DNA of 64,000 nucleotides, taken from Streptomyces sp. CB02366. Its GTDB lineage: Bacteria > Actinomycetota > Actinomycetes > Streptomycetales > Streptomycetaceae. How positions within the stretch are numbered: position 1 is the first letter of the stretch; each line of letters begins with the position of its first letter. This document shows, piece by piece, positions 52,540 to 61,664 of this stretch. The translations under genes and the position numbers were made by a program. Under the pieces are notes generated by a model that worked only from the letters and a program-made list of their open reading frames with translations, ran no database searches and had not been told where the DNA came from. The stretch covers positions 208,710 through 272,709 of the forward strand of contig NZ_LIVT01000007.1 in assembly GCF_001905905.1 (NCBI RefSeq). Reading direction: 5' to 3'.

Positions 52540-53225
52540 GAAGCACTCCTCCTCCGGGGCGCCGCGTACCGGGCGTACCCCAGGGCGCAGCACGCGACGA
52601 CGGCCACCCCCAGCAGCGCGCCGCCCACGACATCGGTCAGCCAGTGCACCCCCAGGTAGACGCGGGTCGCGGCCACCCCGACCGCCGAGACCACCGCGAT
52701 GACCAGGGCCGCCCGCCGGACCCCGGCCCCGGCGCCGTACAGCCGCAGCAGCCATACCAGCAGTCCGCAGCTCACCACCGCCGTCATGGCGTGCCCGGAG
52801 GGGTACGCGGCGTAGTGGGCGGAGTCCACCGGGTCGGGCCACTCCGGGCGCTCGCGGCCCACCACGGCCTTCAGCCCCTGCTGGAGGAGCGTGCCGAGCA
52901 GGCTCGTCACGGCCACCCAGAGGGCGAGCACCCGGGCCCCCCGCCACCACAGGGCGACCACGGTCACCGCGATCAGGGCGCGCATGGTCCAGGGATCCCA
53001 CACCCAGTCCGTCAGCACCCGGCTCACCTCGACCAGGCCGGGATCGGCCACCGCGTGCCGGTGGAGGGCGTCGGCGACGGCCCGGTCCAGAGCCATCAGC
53101 GGCGACCAGCGCGCCGCCACCACGAGGAGCAGGACCAAGGCCGCCGCGCCGCTGAGGGCCGCGGTCCACGGGGCCGCCGGGGGACGGGGGGAACGGGCCG
53201 GGGGAGAGGAGTGGGGGGAAGACAT
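52533..53225 (-). CDS. PAP2-family membrane phosphatase
   Basis: A 230-residue membrane protein of the type 2 phosphatidic acid phosphatase family. The three signature motifs are KAVVGRERP, YPSGHAM and TRVYLGVHWLTDVVGG, with about six helices. Members dephosphorylate lipid phosphates such as undecaprenyl pyrophosphate or phosphatidic acid. It overlaps the HAD gene by seven bases, so the two form an operon. The N-terminal 20 residues are Ser/Pro-rich; the start is not certain. Confidence 0.9.
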   Translation of the reverse strand: MSSPHSSPPARSPRPPAAPWTAALSGAAALVLLLVVAARWSPLMALDRAVADALHRHAVADPGLVEVSRVLTDWVWDPWTMRALIAVTVVALWWRGARVLALWVAVTSLLGTLLQQGLKAVVGRERPEWPDPVDSAHYAAYPSGHAMTAVVSCGLLVWLLRLYGAGAGVRRAALVIAVVSAVGVAATRVYLGVHWLTDVVGGALLGVAVVACCALGYARYAAPRRRSASW

Positions 53226-53379
53226 GGGGCGATCCTCGCGGAGGACCCGGCCGCGGAGCCACCCCCGCGACCGGACGCACCGGATTGTCCCGGTACCCGG
53301 AGTGCTGTTCCGGCGCGGTGGGGGCCGGGTCGCGGAGCGCCGGGAGACCGTCGCACGGCGGCCGAGCCGCCCGCGCGCC

Positions 53380-54315
53380 TCAGCCCAGGGCGCGAAGGCC
53401 CGGGACGAAGGCCACGACCACGGGGACGACCGGAACCAGCGCGGCGGCGGCCGTCAGCCGGAGCCTGCGGCCCGCCGTCAGCCGCTCGACCGGGGCGAGC
53501 AACCGATCGACCCGGCGGGGCACTTCGGCCTGCGGAGTGGGGCAGGGGCCGAACACCCCGCGGTCCTCGTTGAGTCCGACCAGGGCGAGCGCGGTCGTGA
53601 GGCGGCCGAAGCGGCGGGAGGCCACGTCGTCGGCGGCCAGTTCGACCAGCCGGTGCATCTCGTCGCGGAACGCGGCGAAGACCGGAACCTGCGGGAAGCC
53701 GTTCGCCAGCGCCGAGGAGCAGTGCAGCAGCCAGTCGTGCCGGGCCCGGGCGTGACCCTGCTCGTGGGCGAGCACGGCGTCGAGCTGGCGGCCCTTCAGG
53801 CGGCCCAGCGCCGCGGTGGTGATGACGAGTCGCGGGGCGGCCCCGGGCAGCCACCAGGCGTCGGGACGTTCGCCCTCCAGCACCACGAGGCGGTCCGCAC
53901 CGGGCTCCTCGCCGGGCATCAGCGGGGCGCGCACCAGCAGTTCCGTGCGGCGCCGCTCGCGTCGCCGCCGCGCCCGCCGGATCTCCCGCAGGAGCATCGC
54001 ACCGCTCCACAGCCCGCCGAGCGCCAGCAGCACCGCGATGACCGCCGACCACGGTCCGTACGCCGCCAGCGCGTACGCCTCGACCACGGCGTGCGGGGCG
54101 GGGGCGAAGACGTGGCCGCGCACCGCCTGCCAGGCGGCGGCCGCGCTGAACGTCATGGACAGGGCGAACGAGACGAGGACTCCGGCCACCACGCACTGCC
54201 ACACCCACAGGGCCACGACCGGCTCGCGTTCCGGCCACCGGGCGCGTGCCATCACGCGCGGGGTCGCCAGGGCGGTCAGTGCACCGAGCAGGAGCAGCGC
54301 GAGGGAGACCAGCAT
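53380..54315 (-). CDS. M56-family membrane metallopeptidase without an adjacent BlaI
   Basis: A 311-residue membrane peptidase with an N-terminal pair of helices and a zinc motif HEQGH (H184, E185, H188) followed by an ELAADDVASRR segment supplying the third ligand. It is a paralogue of the protein at 22310-23245. No BlaI-type gene is adjacent; its upstream neighbour encodes a DUF5134 protein. Its target repressor may therefore lie elsewhere, or it may have another role. GGTGAGGA lies before the ATG. Confidence 0.87.
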   Translation of the reverse strand: MLVSLALLLLGALTALATPRVMARARWPEREPVVALWVWQCVVAGVLVSFALSMTFSAAAAWQAVRGHVFAPAPHAVVEAYALAAYGPWSAVIAVLLALGGLWSGAMLLREIRRARRRRERRRTELLVRAPLMPGEEPGADRLVVLEGERPDAWWLPGAAPRLVITTAALGRLKGRQLDAVLAHEQGHARARHDWLLHCSSALANGFPQVPVFAAFRDEMHRLVELAADDVASRRFGRLTTALALVGLNEDRGVFGPCPTPQAEVPRRVDRLLAPVERLTAGRRLRLTAAAALVPVVPVVVAFVPGLRALG

Positions 54316-54412
54316 GTCCTCACCCTATGAGCGGGCCGCCCCCCGGGGTACGGCCTCGACCGGCAAGTGACGCAGACCACTGCCGCAGGGGGCTTCTGTC
54401 CCACACCCCGTC

Positions 54413-55018
54413 TCACAGAGTGAGCAGCATGGCGAACATGCCGATCCCCATCGTCAGCCGGCAGGCGGTCGCCATCTCCGGCCCGCCGGCGGCCCCGCCT
54501 CCGAAATCTCCCGCGCCGTGCCCCCCGGAGCCCGTGCCGCCCGCCGGGACCGCGGCGGTCTTGGGCAGCAGGCGGCCGGCCGAGCCCAGGACGTAGAAGA
54601 CGTAGTAGACGAGCAGCGCCCCGGTCAGCAGGGGTATGCCCCCGGCTCCCGCCGCTCCATGCCCGGTGTGCTGGCTCCCGCCGTTCCCCGTCGCCCCGGG
54701 GGCCATCGCCACCGCCATGTAGACCATGGCCAGCGAGCCGACGAGGTGGTGCAGGTGGTGGCCGCCGCGCAGGGCCGGCCGCGACGCCCGCAACGCGGCC
54801 GCGCCGAACAGCGTCGCGTACGCCGCCCACGCCCAGGGCGGGGGCGGCACCGCCGCCGCCGGTACGGCCATCGCCGCCATGCCGAACCCCATGGTCGCCT
54901 CCGCGCGCGCGGTGCGGCGCTCCCGGGGCGTCCCCGTGCGGGCGCGCAGCAGGCAGTAGGCTCCGCTCACCGCGCACAGCGCCATCAGCAGCCAGCCGGT
55001 CTGGGCCCCTCCGTGCAC
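54413..55018 (-). CDS. DUF5134 multi-pass membrane protein
   Basis: A 201-residue membrane protein with five to six helices and several His residues near membrane edges (GGHHLHHLVGSLAMVYMAVAM; GGSQHTGHGAAGAG), which is how DUF5134 proteins look. Function is unknown; the histidines suggest metal or haem binding but that is inference. GTG 55018 is chosen because family members begin with a HG-x-A-x-x-GWLL segment and a G-rich ribosome site precedes it. It is upstream of, and probably cotranscribed with, the M56 gene. Confidence 0.78.
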   Translation of the reverse strand: MHGGAQTGWLLMALCAVSGAYCLLRARTGTPRERRTARAEATMGFGMAAMAVPAAAVPPPPWAWAAYATLFGAAALRASRPALRGGHHLHHLVGSLAMVYMAVAMAPGATGNGGSQHTGHGAAGAGGIPLLTGALLVYYVFYVLGSAGRLLPKTAAVPAGGTGSGGHGAGDFGGGAAGGPEMATACRLTMGIGMFAMLLTL

Positions 55019-55283
55019 GCCGTGCCCCCCCGATCCGAGGTTCGGTCCTGTTGCGGGTCGACCGGATCGATGCCCGGCGGACCGCCGACGAACCAGGCGC
55101 ACGGGGGTGTGAAGGGGGTGCGCCCGGGGTGTGCCGGGGGCGCTCCGGGTCGCGTTACGCTCGACCGCACGTGCGACGGCACAGCCCGCGACCGCAGGCG
55201 CGGCAGCGCGAGACCCCGTACGGCAGTAGAGCGGCAGCGCAGAAGAAAACAGCAGAAGAAGCAGAGGAACGGAGCGCCCCACC

Positions 55284-55832
55284 ATGGACACCGCCACGCC
55301 CCGCGACGCGGCCCGGCTGACCTTCCGCGACGCGACCGGGGACGACGCTCCGGCGCTGGTGGCCCTGGTCGAGTCCGCCTACCGGGGCGACTCCAGCCGG
55401 GCGGGCTGGACCACCGAGGCGGACATCCTCCAGGGGCAGCGGACCGACGAGCAGGGGGTGCGCGAGGTCATCGACGCGCCGGGGAGCAGGCTGCTCGCCG
55501 TGGAGCGCGACGGTGAGCTGGTCGCCTGCTGCCAGCTCGAACACCGAGGCGCCGCCGCCTACTTCGGCATGTTCGCGGTCCGGCCCGGCCTCCAGGGCGG
55601 CGGACTCGGCAAGCTGATCATCGCCGAGGCGGAGCGCACCGCGAAGGAGAGCTGGGACGTCGCCGAGATGCACATGACGGTGATCTCGGTGCGCGACGAC
55701 CTGATCGCCTGGTACGAACGGCGCGGCTACCGCCGTACGGGACAGCTCACGCCCTTCCCGTACGGCGACGAGCGCTTCGGCGTCCCGCAGCGCGACGACC
55801 TGGCCTTCGAACTGCTCGTCAAGGACATCTGA
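55284..55832 (+). CDS. GNAT-family N-acetyltransferase
   Basis: A 182-residue acetyltransferase. The acetyl-CoA binding motif A is MFAVRPGLQGGGLGKLIIAEAERTA, preceded by strand LVACCQLEHRGAAAYFG, and motif B is YERRGYRRTGQLTPFPYGDERFGVP. The acceptor is unknown. A GGAACGGAG region precedes the ATG after an A-rich leader. It is divergent from the DUF5134 gene and convergent with the glycerophosphodiesterase gene. Confidence 0.88.
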   Translation: MDTATPRDAARLTFRDATGDDAPALVALVESAYRGDSSRAGWTTEADILQGQRTDEQGVREVIDAPGSRLLAVERDGELVACCQLEHRGAAAYFGMFAVRPGLQGGGLGKLIIAEAERTAKESWDVAEMHMTVISVRDDLIAWYERRGYRRTGQLTPFPYGDERFGVPQRDDLAFELLVKDI

Positions 55833-55931
55833 CGGCGGCCCCCTCCGGGCGGCCGGGGCGGCTCACCGGGCCCGTGGGAGCACTCGGCCCCTCCCGCCCT
55901 GACCGCCCCGGACGGGAGCCGGCCCGGGGCC

Positions 55932-56615
55932 TCAGGCCGTGAAGCGTCCGGTGCGGCGGATCTCGGGGAAGTCGGTCGTCGCGCCGTCCAGGCCCAGCGC
56001 CCGCGCGAGCCGCAGCTGGTCCTGGGTGTTCACCACCCAGCCGATCACCTTCACGCTCTCCGCGTGCGCCTGCTCGACCACCTCCAGGGTGAGGCGGCGG
56101 ATGTTCAGCGCGAGCGTCGCCGCGCCCGCCGCCTTCGCCCGGTCCACCACGTCCGCCCCCCAGCGGCTGGCGATCAGGACCGTGCGCACCCCCGGTACCA
56201 GCCGGGAGATCTCCACCACGGCCTCGTCGTGGAACGAGGAGACCTCCACCCGGCCGACGAGGTCGCGCTCCCGGATCACGTCCGCCAGCGCGCGGGCCGC
56301 CGCCACGTCCTTGATCTCCGCCTGGAGCGGGGAGGCGACGGCTTCCAGCACCTCCTCGAAGACGGGGATCCGCTCGCCCCGGCCGGCGTCCAGCTCGCGG
56401 AGTTCCGCCAGGGTCATGCCCGCGATCGGCCCGGTCCCGTCCGTGGTGCGGTCCACGTCGGCGTCGTGCATCACGACGAGCGCGCCGTCCTTGCTGAGGT
56501 GGAGGTCCAGCTCGACGGCGTCCATCCCGCACGCCTCGGCGCGGACGAAGGAGCGCAGCGTGTTCTCGGGCTCGACGCCCATCACTCCGCGATGGCCCAG
56601 GGTGAGAAATGACAA
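55932..56615 (-). CDS. Glycerophosphodiester phosphodiesterase
   Basis: A 227-residue GDPD enzyme that hydrolyses glycerophosphodiesters to glycerol-3-phosphate and an alcohol. Active-site motifs are LGHRGVMGVEPENTLRSF (His, Glu), AVELDLHLSKDGALVVMHDADVDRTTDG (Glu/Asp metal ligands, second His) and the lysine in LQAEIKDV. It has no signal peptide, so it is cytoplasmic (UgpQ-like). The start is a rare TTG (56615), with GAGG about eight bases upstream and no ATG or GTG in a better position. Confidence 0.92.
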   Translation of the reverse strand: MSFLTLGHRGVMGVEPENTLRSFVRAEACGMDAVELDLHLSKDGALVVMHDADVDRTTDGTGPIAGMTLAELRELDAGRGERIPVFEEVLEAVASPLQAEIKDVAAARALADVIRERDLVGRVEVSSFHDEAVVEISRLVPGVRTVLIASRWGADVVDRAKAAGAATLALNIRRLTLEVVEQAHAESVKVIGWVVNTQDQLRLARALGLDGATTDFPEIRRTGRFTA

Positions 56616-56843
56616 GGCGACCTCGTTTCCGTCGGCGGTTTCCCGTCAACTGCTCCTGCCCGCGCTGAGGTACGGCGATACGGCACCGCGAAGGGTAGTG
56701 GCAGCGGGCCGCGATGTCCCCCACCGTGCGGGCCGGTTGGCTCCGCCACGGGCGGTCCTGCGGGAACTGCGGGGCCGCCCGGGACACGACAGGAAAAACA
56801 GCGGTGACCATGGGGGTGGGCAGGATGATTTCCAGGGCTGCAC

Positions 56844-56873
56844 TTGTCGACGGGAGTCCCGCGAGGCTACGGT
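56844..56873 (+). promoter_or_regulatory. Putative promoter of the DUF6421 operon
   Basis: TTGTCG (56844-56849), an 18-base spacer and TACGGT (56868-56873) lie just before the DUF6421 gene, giving a leader of about 30 bases with a GGAGG ribosome site. Confidence 0.5.
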
Positions 56874-56909
56874 GAGTCCCACGCGAGGTTCTCCCGTGGA
56901 GGAAGTGTT

Positions 56910-58307
56910 ATGACGGAAATTCTTGTGCACGATGCCGCCGACGGCACGATAGCTACGGCTCAGCGGGTGGTCGAGCACCCTGCCTGGCCCGTGCTCAAGG
57001 ATGCCGTCGAGGAGATCCGCCCCTGGCAGTCCAAGGACGGGTCCATCGACTTCGACGCCGAAGACGCTCCGTCCCCGGCCGCCGTCGAGAAGACCCTCGC
57101 CCGGGTGATCGGTGCGGTCGAGGAGCTGTCCCCGCTCCTTCCGCACGACGCCGCCTACCACCGTGCGCTCGTCGCCGACCTGCGCCGCTGGGCCGCCGAC
57201 GGCTTCCGCGTCCCGGACTTCCTGGACTCGCTGCTCGCCTTCCAGCCCGCGCGGAACCGGATCGACGGACTCCAGCACCTCGTCGTCTTCGCGATGTACA
57301 CGCAGAACGGCAACCCCGACCGCAACCTCGAAGCGGTCGTCCTCACGATGGTCTGGCCCGATTGGCTCGCCGAGCTGGAGGCCACCCGCTACGACAACCC
57401 GCTCTTCTGCGGCATCGCCTTCGAGGACTTCACCTCCGGCTACGACACCCACTCCGCGGTGCTCTTCCCGGAGACCATCGCCGTGCGCGAGGCCCCCGAG
57501 CGGTTCACCTGGGGAGGCATCTTCTGCGACCGCGAGGCCGCCCGCTTCCGCCGCGTCACCGAGGCGGCCGTGGACCTGCTCGGCCTGGAGCTGCCCGACG
57601 ACATCCGAGAGATGATCGGCGACCAGCGGCGCTGCGAGCAGGCGTTCGTCCTGTGGGACATGGTCCACGACCGCACCCACAGCCACGGCGACCTGCCGTT
57701 CGACCCGTTCATGATCAAGCAGCGCCAGCCGTTCTGGATGTACGGCCTGGAGGAGCTCCGCTGCGACCTCACCGCCTTCAAGGAGGCCGTGAAACTGGAG
57801 GCCGAGGGCAACGCCCACGGCCGTGACGTGCAGTACGCGGTGCTCTTCGACCGGATGTTCCGCTTCCCCGTCTCGGGTGAGCGCGTCCGCAACTACGACG
57901 GCCTCGGCGGCCAGCTGCTCTTCGCGTATCTCCATAAGCACGACGTCGTCCGCTGGACCGACAACACGCTGAAGATCGACTGGGACCGGGCCCCGGAGGT
58001 CACCAACCAGCTCTGCGGCGAGATCGAGCAGCTCTACCGCGACGGCATCGACCGCCCCAAGCTGGTCCACTGGTTCGCCGCCTACGACCTCGTCTCCACC
58101 TACCTCGCCCCGCACCCGGGATCGCGCTGGGCCAAGGGCCCCGACGCCCTCGACCTCACACTTCCTCCTCGCAAGCTCGTCGACGACGTGCTTCCGGACG
58201 AGTTTCCCCTGAGCATGTTCTATGAGGCGCTCGCCAAGAAGCTGAAGCACGTGATTGCCTCTGCCAAGGGAATCACCGCGGCGAACGACGAGCGGGCAGC
58301 CGCGTGA
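56910..58307 (+). CDS. DUF6421-family protein
   Basis: A 465-residue soluble protein matching the DUF6421 type as I recall it. Function is unknown. The central segment WDMVHDRTHSHGDLPFDPFM (H253, H257, H259, D261) has the H-x3-H-x-H-x-D spacing of a metal site, and other conserved-looking parts are RYDNPLFCGIAFEDF and KLVHWFAAYDLVSTYLAP. An oxygenase-like or hydrolase-like metal enzyme is possible but not shown. GGAGGAAG precedes the ATG. The SDR and threonine aldolase genes follow at close spacing, so the three probably form one functional unit. Confidence 0.75.
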   Translation: MTEILVHDAADGTIATAQRVVEHPAWPVLKDAVEEIRPWQSKDGSIDFDAEDAPSPAAVEKTLARVIGAVEELSPLLPHDAAYHRALVADLRRWAADGFRVPDFLDSLLAFQPARNRIDGLQHLVVFAMYTQNGNPDRNLEAVVLTMVWPDWLAELEATRYDNPLFCGIAFEDFTSGYDTHSAVLFPETIAVREAPERFTWGGIFCDREAARFRRVTEAAVDLLGLELPDDIREMIGDQRRCEQAFVLWDMVHDRTHSHGDLPFDPFMIKQRQPFWMYGLEELRCDLTAFKEAVKLEAEGNAHGRDVQYAVLFDRMFRFPVSGERVRNYDGLGGQLLFAYLHKHDVVRWTDNTLKIDWDRAPEVTNQLCGEIEQLYRDGIDRPKLVHWFAAYDLVSTYLAPHPGSRWAKGPDALDLTLPPRKLVDDVLPDEFPLSMFYEALAKKLKHVIASAKGITAANDERAAA

Positions 58308-58333
58308 ACCATTCTCCCGAGGAGGCGGTGGCC

Positions 58334-59101
58334 ATGAACGGAAACGGTACGGGCGAGGGGACGGGTGCGCTCGAAGGGGCCGTCGTCGCGGTCGCCGGGG
58401 CGGCCGGCCCCGCCGGACGCGCGACGCTGCTGCGACTCGCCGAAGCGGGCGCGACGGTCGTCGGCTGCGACGCGAACCCCGAACGGCTCGCCGAAGCGGT
58501 GGACGCCGCGCGGTACGCCCACGGGGGCGCGACCGTCACCGGCGAGACCGTCGACCTGCTCGATCTCGACGCCGCCCGGGACTGGGCCAAGCGCACCGAG
58601 GCGGAGTTCGGCCGCATCGACGGCCTGGTCCACCTCGTCGGCGGCTGGCGCGGCAGCCCGTCGTTCCAGGAGACGGCGCTCTCCGACTGGGACGCCCTGG
58701 AGAAGCTGCTCATCCGCACCGTCCAGTCGACCTCGCTGGCCTTCCAGGAGGCCCTGGAGCGCAGCGACCGCGGCCGCTACCTCCTGATCAGCGCCGCCGG
58801 GGCCAGCAAGCCCACCGCCGGCAACGCCGCCTACTCCGCCGCCAAGGCCGCGGCCGAGGCGTGGACCCTCGCCCTCGGCGACGCCTTCCGCAAGGCGGGG
58901 GGCGAGGACGGACCGCGTACCGCGGCCGCGATCCTGGTGGTCAAGGCGCTGGTGAACGACGCCATGCGCGCCGAACGCCCGAACGCGAAGTTCGCGGGTT
59001 TCACCGACGTCACGGAGCTGGCCGAGGCCATCGCCGCCGTCTGGGACCGACCCGCCCCCGAAGTGAACGGAAAGCGCCTGTGGCTGACTCCGCAACCGTG
59101 A
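58334..59101 (+). CDS. Short-chain dehydrogenase/reductase-like protein
   Basis: A 255-residue SDR-fold protein. The cofactor motif is VAVAGAAGPAGRATL, a variant of TGxxxGxG, and the active-site region is LISAAGASKPTAGNAAYSAAKAAAEAW with the Y-x3-K pair. The unusual Gly-motif may alter cofactor preference. I prefer ATG 58334 with GAGGAGG eight bases upstream; GTG 58304, which overlaps the DUF6421 stop, would add ten residues. The gene overlaps the threonine aldolase start by 22 bases. Confidence 0.85.
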   Translation: MNGNGTGEGTGALEGAVVAVAGAAGPAGRATLLRLAEAGATVVGCDANPERLAEAVDAARYAHGGATVTGETVDLLDLDAARDWAKRTEAEFGRIDGLVHLVGGWRGSPSFQETALSDWDALEKLLIRTVQSTSLAFQEALERSDRGRYLLISAAGASKPTAGNAAYSAAKAAAEAWTLALGDAFRKAGGEDGPRTAAAILVVKALVNDAMRAERPNAKFAGFTDVTELAEAIAAVWDRPAPEVNGKRLWLTPQP

Positions 59102-60159
59102 GGACCGACGCGCGACGGCACCACGATCCGCAGGTACGCGGCTTCGCCAGCGACAACTACGCCGGCGCGCACCCCGAGGTCCTCGCGGCCATCGCCCTCG
59201 CCAACGGCGGCCACCAGGTCGCCTACGGCGAGGACGACTACACCGACCACCTCCAGCGGGTCATGCACAGTCACTTCGGCCCCACCGCCGAGGCGTTCCC
59301 GGTCTTCAACGGCACCGGGGCCAACGTGGTCGCCCTCCAGGCGCTCACCGACCGCTGGGGCGCCGTGATCTGCGCCGAGTCCGCGCACATCAACGTGGAC
59401 GAGGGCGGCGCGCCCGAGCGGATGGGCGGACTGAAGCTCCTCACCGTGCCCACCCCGGACGGCAAGCTCACCCCCGAGCTGATCGACCGGCAGGCGTTCG
59501 GCTGGGACGACGAGCACCGGGCCATGCCCCAGGTCGTATCGATCACCCAGAACACCGAGCTGGGCACCGTCTACACCCCCGACGAGATCCGGGTCATCTG
59601 CGACCACGCCCATGAGCGCGGCATGAAGGTCCACCTCGACGGAGCCCGGATAGCCAACGCGGCCGCCTCCCTGGACGTGCCGATGCGGACGTTCACCAAC
59701 ACGGTCGGGGTGGACGTGCTGTCCTTCGGCGGCACGAAGAACGGCGCGCTGTTCGGCGAGGCCGTCGTCGTGCTCAACCCGGACGCCGTGCGGGCGATGA
59801 AGCACCTGCGCAAGCTCTCCATGCAGCTCGCCTCCAAGATGCGTTTCGTCTCCGTCCAGTTGGAGGCGCTGCTCGCCAAGGACCTGTGGCTGCGCAACGC
59901 CCGGCACGCCAACGCCATGGCGCAGCGGCTCGCCGAGGGCGTCCGGGCGATCGACGGGGTGGAGATCCTCTACCCGGTCCAGGCCAACGCCGTCTTCGCC
60001 CGGCTGCCGCACGCGGTCAGCGAGCGGCTCCAGCGGCGCTTCCGCTTCTACTTCTGGGACGAGGCGGCCGGGGACGTCCGCTGGATGTGTGCGTTCGACA
60101 CCCGTGAGGACGACGTCGACGCCTTCCTCCAGGCGCTCAAGGAAGAGATGGCGCGGTAG
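59080..60159 (+). CDS. Low-specificity L-threonine aldolase-like PLP enzyme
   Basis: A 359-residue fold-type I PLP enzyme of the beta-eliminating lyase/threonine aldolase group. The PLP lysine is K220 in SFGGTKNGALFGE, with D187 in VHLDGAR and the N-terminal RGFASDNYAGAHPEVL typical of the family. It would cleave beta-hydroxy amino acids to glycine and an aldehyde. GTG 59080 has GGAAAG upstream and overlaps the SDR gene by 22 bases; GTG 59098 is the alternative. A hairpin terminator follows. Confidence 0.9.
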   Translation: MADSATVRTDARRHHDPQVRGFASDNYAGAHPEVLAAIALANGGHQVAYGEDDYTDHLQRVMHSHFGPTAEAFPVFNGTGANVVALQALTDRWGAVICAESAHINVDEGGAPERMGGLKLLTVPTPDGKLTPELIDRQAFGWDDEHRAMPQVVSITQNTELGTVYTPDEIRVICDHAHERGMKVHLDGARIANAAASLDVPMRTFTNTVGVDVLSFGGTKNGALFGEAVVVLNPDAVRAMKHLRKLSMQLASKMRFVSVQLEALLAKDLWLRNARHANAMAQRLAEGVRAIDGVEILYPVQANAVFARLPHAVSERLQRRFRFYFWDEAAGDVRWMCAFDTREDDVDAFLQALKEEMAR

Positions 60160-60179
60160 CGCCCACGTGGCATGATTAT

Positions 60180-60217
60180 GCGGCCGACCGGAAATCGATA
60201 GACTCCCGGTCGGCCGC
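60180..60217 (+). terminator. Hairpin terminator after the threonine aldolase gene
   Basis: A perfect 12-bp stem (60180-60191 with 60206-60217, 14-base loop) lies 20 bases past the stop codon and 19 bases before the next gene. Confidence 0.75.
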
Positions 60218-60235
60218 TTCGTACGCTCTGCCGTC

Positions 60236-60835
60236 ATGGAAATGACGCAGCAATACGCGGACCTCGGGCCGTACCTGGCCTCCGACGAGGCCGTCGACCA
60301 CCATCACCCGCGCGTCGAGGCCGCGGCGGCGCGCCTCGCGCTCGACACCGACGGCGCATACGCATACGCGCGGGCCGCCTTCGAGTTCGTCCGCGACGCC
60401 ATCGCGCACTCCGCCGACTCCGGAGACGGGCGCGCCCCCTGGCGCGCCTCCGACGTGCTCGCCGCCCGTACCGGCCTCTGCCACGCGAAGTCCATCGCCC
60501 TCACGGCTCTGCTGCGCGCCCGCGGCATCCCGGCGGGCCTCTGCTACCAGCGGCTCGCCGACGACGACGGAACCGGTCCGATGCTCCACGGCCTGGTGGC
60601 GCTGCGACTCCCCGAGGCCGGGCGCTGGGCCCGGGTGGACCCGCGGGGCAACAAGCCGGGCGTCGACGCGCAGTTCTCCCCGGAGGGGGAGCGATTGGCG
60701 TGGGTGGTCCGCGAAGAGTTCAACGAAGTCGACTATCCGGTAGTCTATGCTGCACCACCCGCGGTGCTCCTCCGGGTGCTGAAGAGCGCCCGGGACCGCT
60801 CGGAACTCTGGCGGAACCTCCCCACGGGCCTCTGA
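60236..60835 (+). CDS. Transglutaminase-like cysteine protease-fold protein
   Basis: A 199-residue transglutaminase-fold protein with a complete triad: C82 in TGLCHAKSIALTALLRARGIPAGLCYQ, H118 in MLHGLVAL and D135 in RVDPRGN. Cytoplasmic members of this type are usually peptidases or amidases rather than cross-linking enzymes. No ribosome site is visible before ATG 60236, so the mRNA may be leaderless; ATG 60242 is possible. The hairpin just upstream suggests separate transcription from the DUF6421 operon. Confidence 0.85.
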   Translation: MEMTQQYADLGPYLASDEAVDHHHPRVEAAAARLALDTDGAYAYARAAFEFVRDAIAHSADSGDGRAPWRASDVLAARTGLCHAKSIALTALLRARGIPAGLCYQRLADDDGTGPMLHGLVALRLPEAGRWARVDPRGNKPGVDAQFSPEGERLAWVVREEFNEVDYPVVYAAPPAVLLRVLKSARDRSELWRNLPTGL

Positions 60836-60940
60836 ACCCGCACGCCCGTGGGCCCGCGCGCCTCCGGGCCCCCGTCCCCGCCACCGCCCGGGTCCACCGC
60901 ACCGGCACGGCCGCCGCGCCGCAACGCAGTAAGGCAGACG

Positions 60941-61633
60941 ATGACCCTCACCCTCACCGTGTCCGACCAGGTGCGCGCGATCGCACCGGGCTTCACCCGC
61001 CTCGCCGTCGAAGCGCACGGACTCCGCAACGGCCCCAGCGACGCGCGCAGCTCCGCCCTCCTGGACGACGCCGCCCGCCGACTCGCCGACCGGCTGAACG
61101 GCCGCGCCCCGCACGAGGACCCGCACATGGCGGCCTGGCGCGCCGCCTACACGGCGTTCGGCGCCAAGCCCTCCCGCACCCGCAACTCGGCCGAGGCGCT
61201 CGCCCGCCGCGCCCTCACCGGCGACGGGCTGCCCCGCGTCAACCTGCTGGTCGACGCCTACAACGCGATCAGCGTCGCCCATCTCGTCCCGGTCGGCGGC
61301 GAGGACGCCGACCGCGTCAAGGGCGGGATGCGGCTGATCCGCGCGAGGGGCGACGAACCGTTCCCCACCGTCGCCGGCGGCGAGGAGACGGTGGAGCGCC
61401 CCGAGCCCGGCGAAGTCGTCTGGTGCGACGACGAGGGCGTCACCTGCCGCCGCTGGAACTGGCGCCAGGGCGTCCGCACCCGGCTCACCGATGAGTCCGT
61501 CAGCGCCCTGTTCCTGCTGGAGGGCCTCCCGCCCATGACGAACGGCGAGCTCGACGCCGCCGGCGCCGAACTCGCCGCCCATGTGGAACAGCTGAGCCCC
61601 GGGGCGCGGATCACCGTCCACGCCCCGAGGTGA
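60941..61633 (+). CDS. B3/B4-domain protein (PheT-like tRNA-binding fold)
   Basis: A 230-residue stand-alone B3/B4 domain, the fold found in the beta subunit of phenylalanyl-tRNA synthetase, where it edits mischarged tRNA. The visible motif is RTRNSAEALARRALTGDGLPRVNLLVDAYNAISVAHLVPVGGEDAD. Free-standing versions are thought to act as trans-editing or amino-acid-binding proteins. An AAGGCAG site precedes ATG 60941. It is 105 bases after the transglutaminase-like gene and is probably cotranscribed. Confidence 0.85.
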   Translation: MTLTLTVSDQVRAIAPGFTRLAVEAHGLRNGPSDARSSALLDDAARRLADRLNGRAPHEDPHMAAWRAAYTAFGAKPSRTRNSAEALARRALTGDGLPRVNLLVDAYNAISVAHLVPVGGEDADRVKGGMRLIRARGDEPFPTVAGGEETVERPEPGEVVWCDDEGVTCRRWNWRQGVRTRLTDESVSALFLLEGLPPMTNGELDAAGAELAAHVEQLSPGARITVHAPR

Positions 61634-61664
61634 GACGGGAGGCGGCTCCGCGGCGGGGCGGCGG

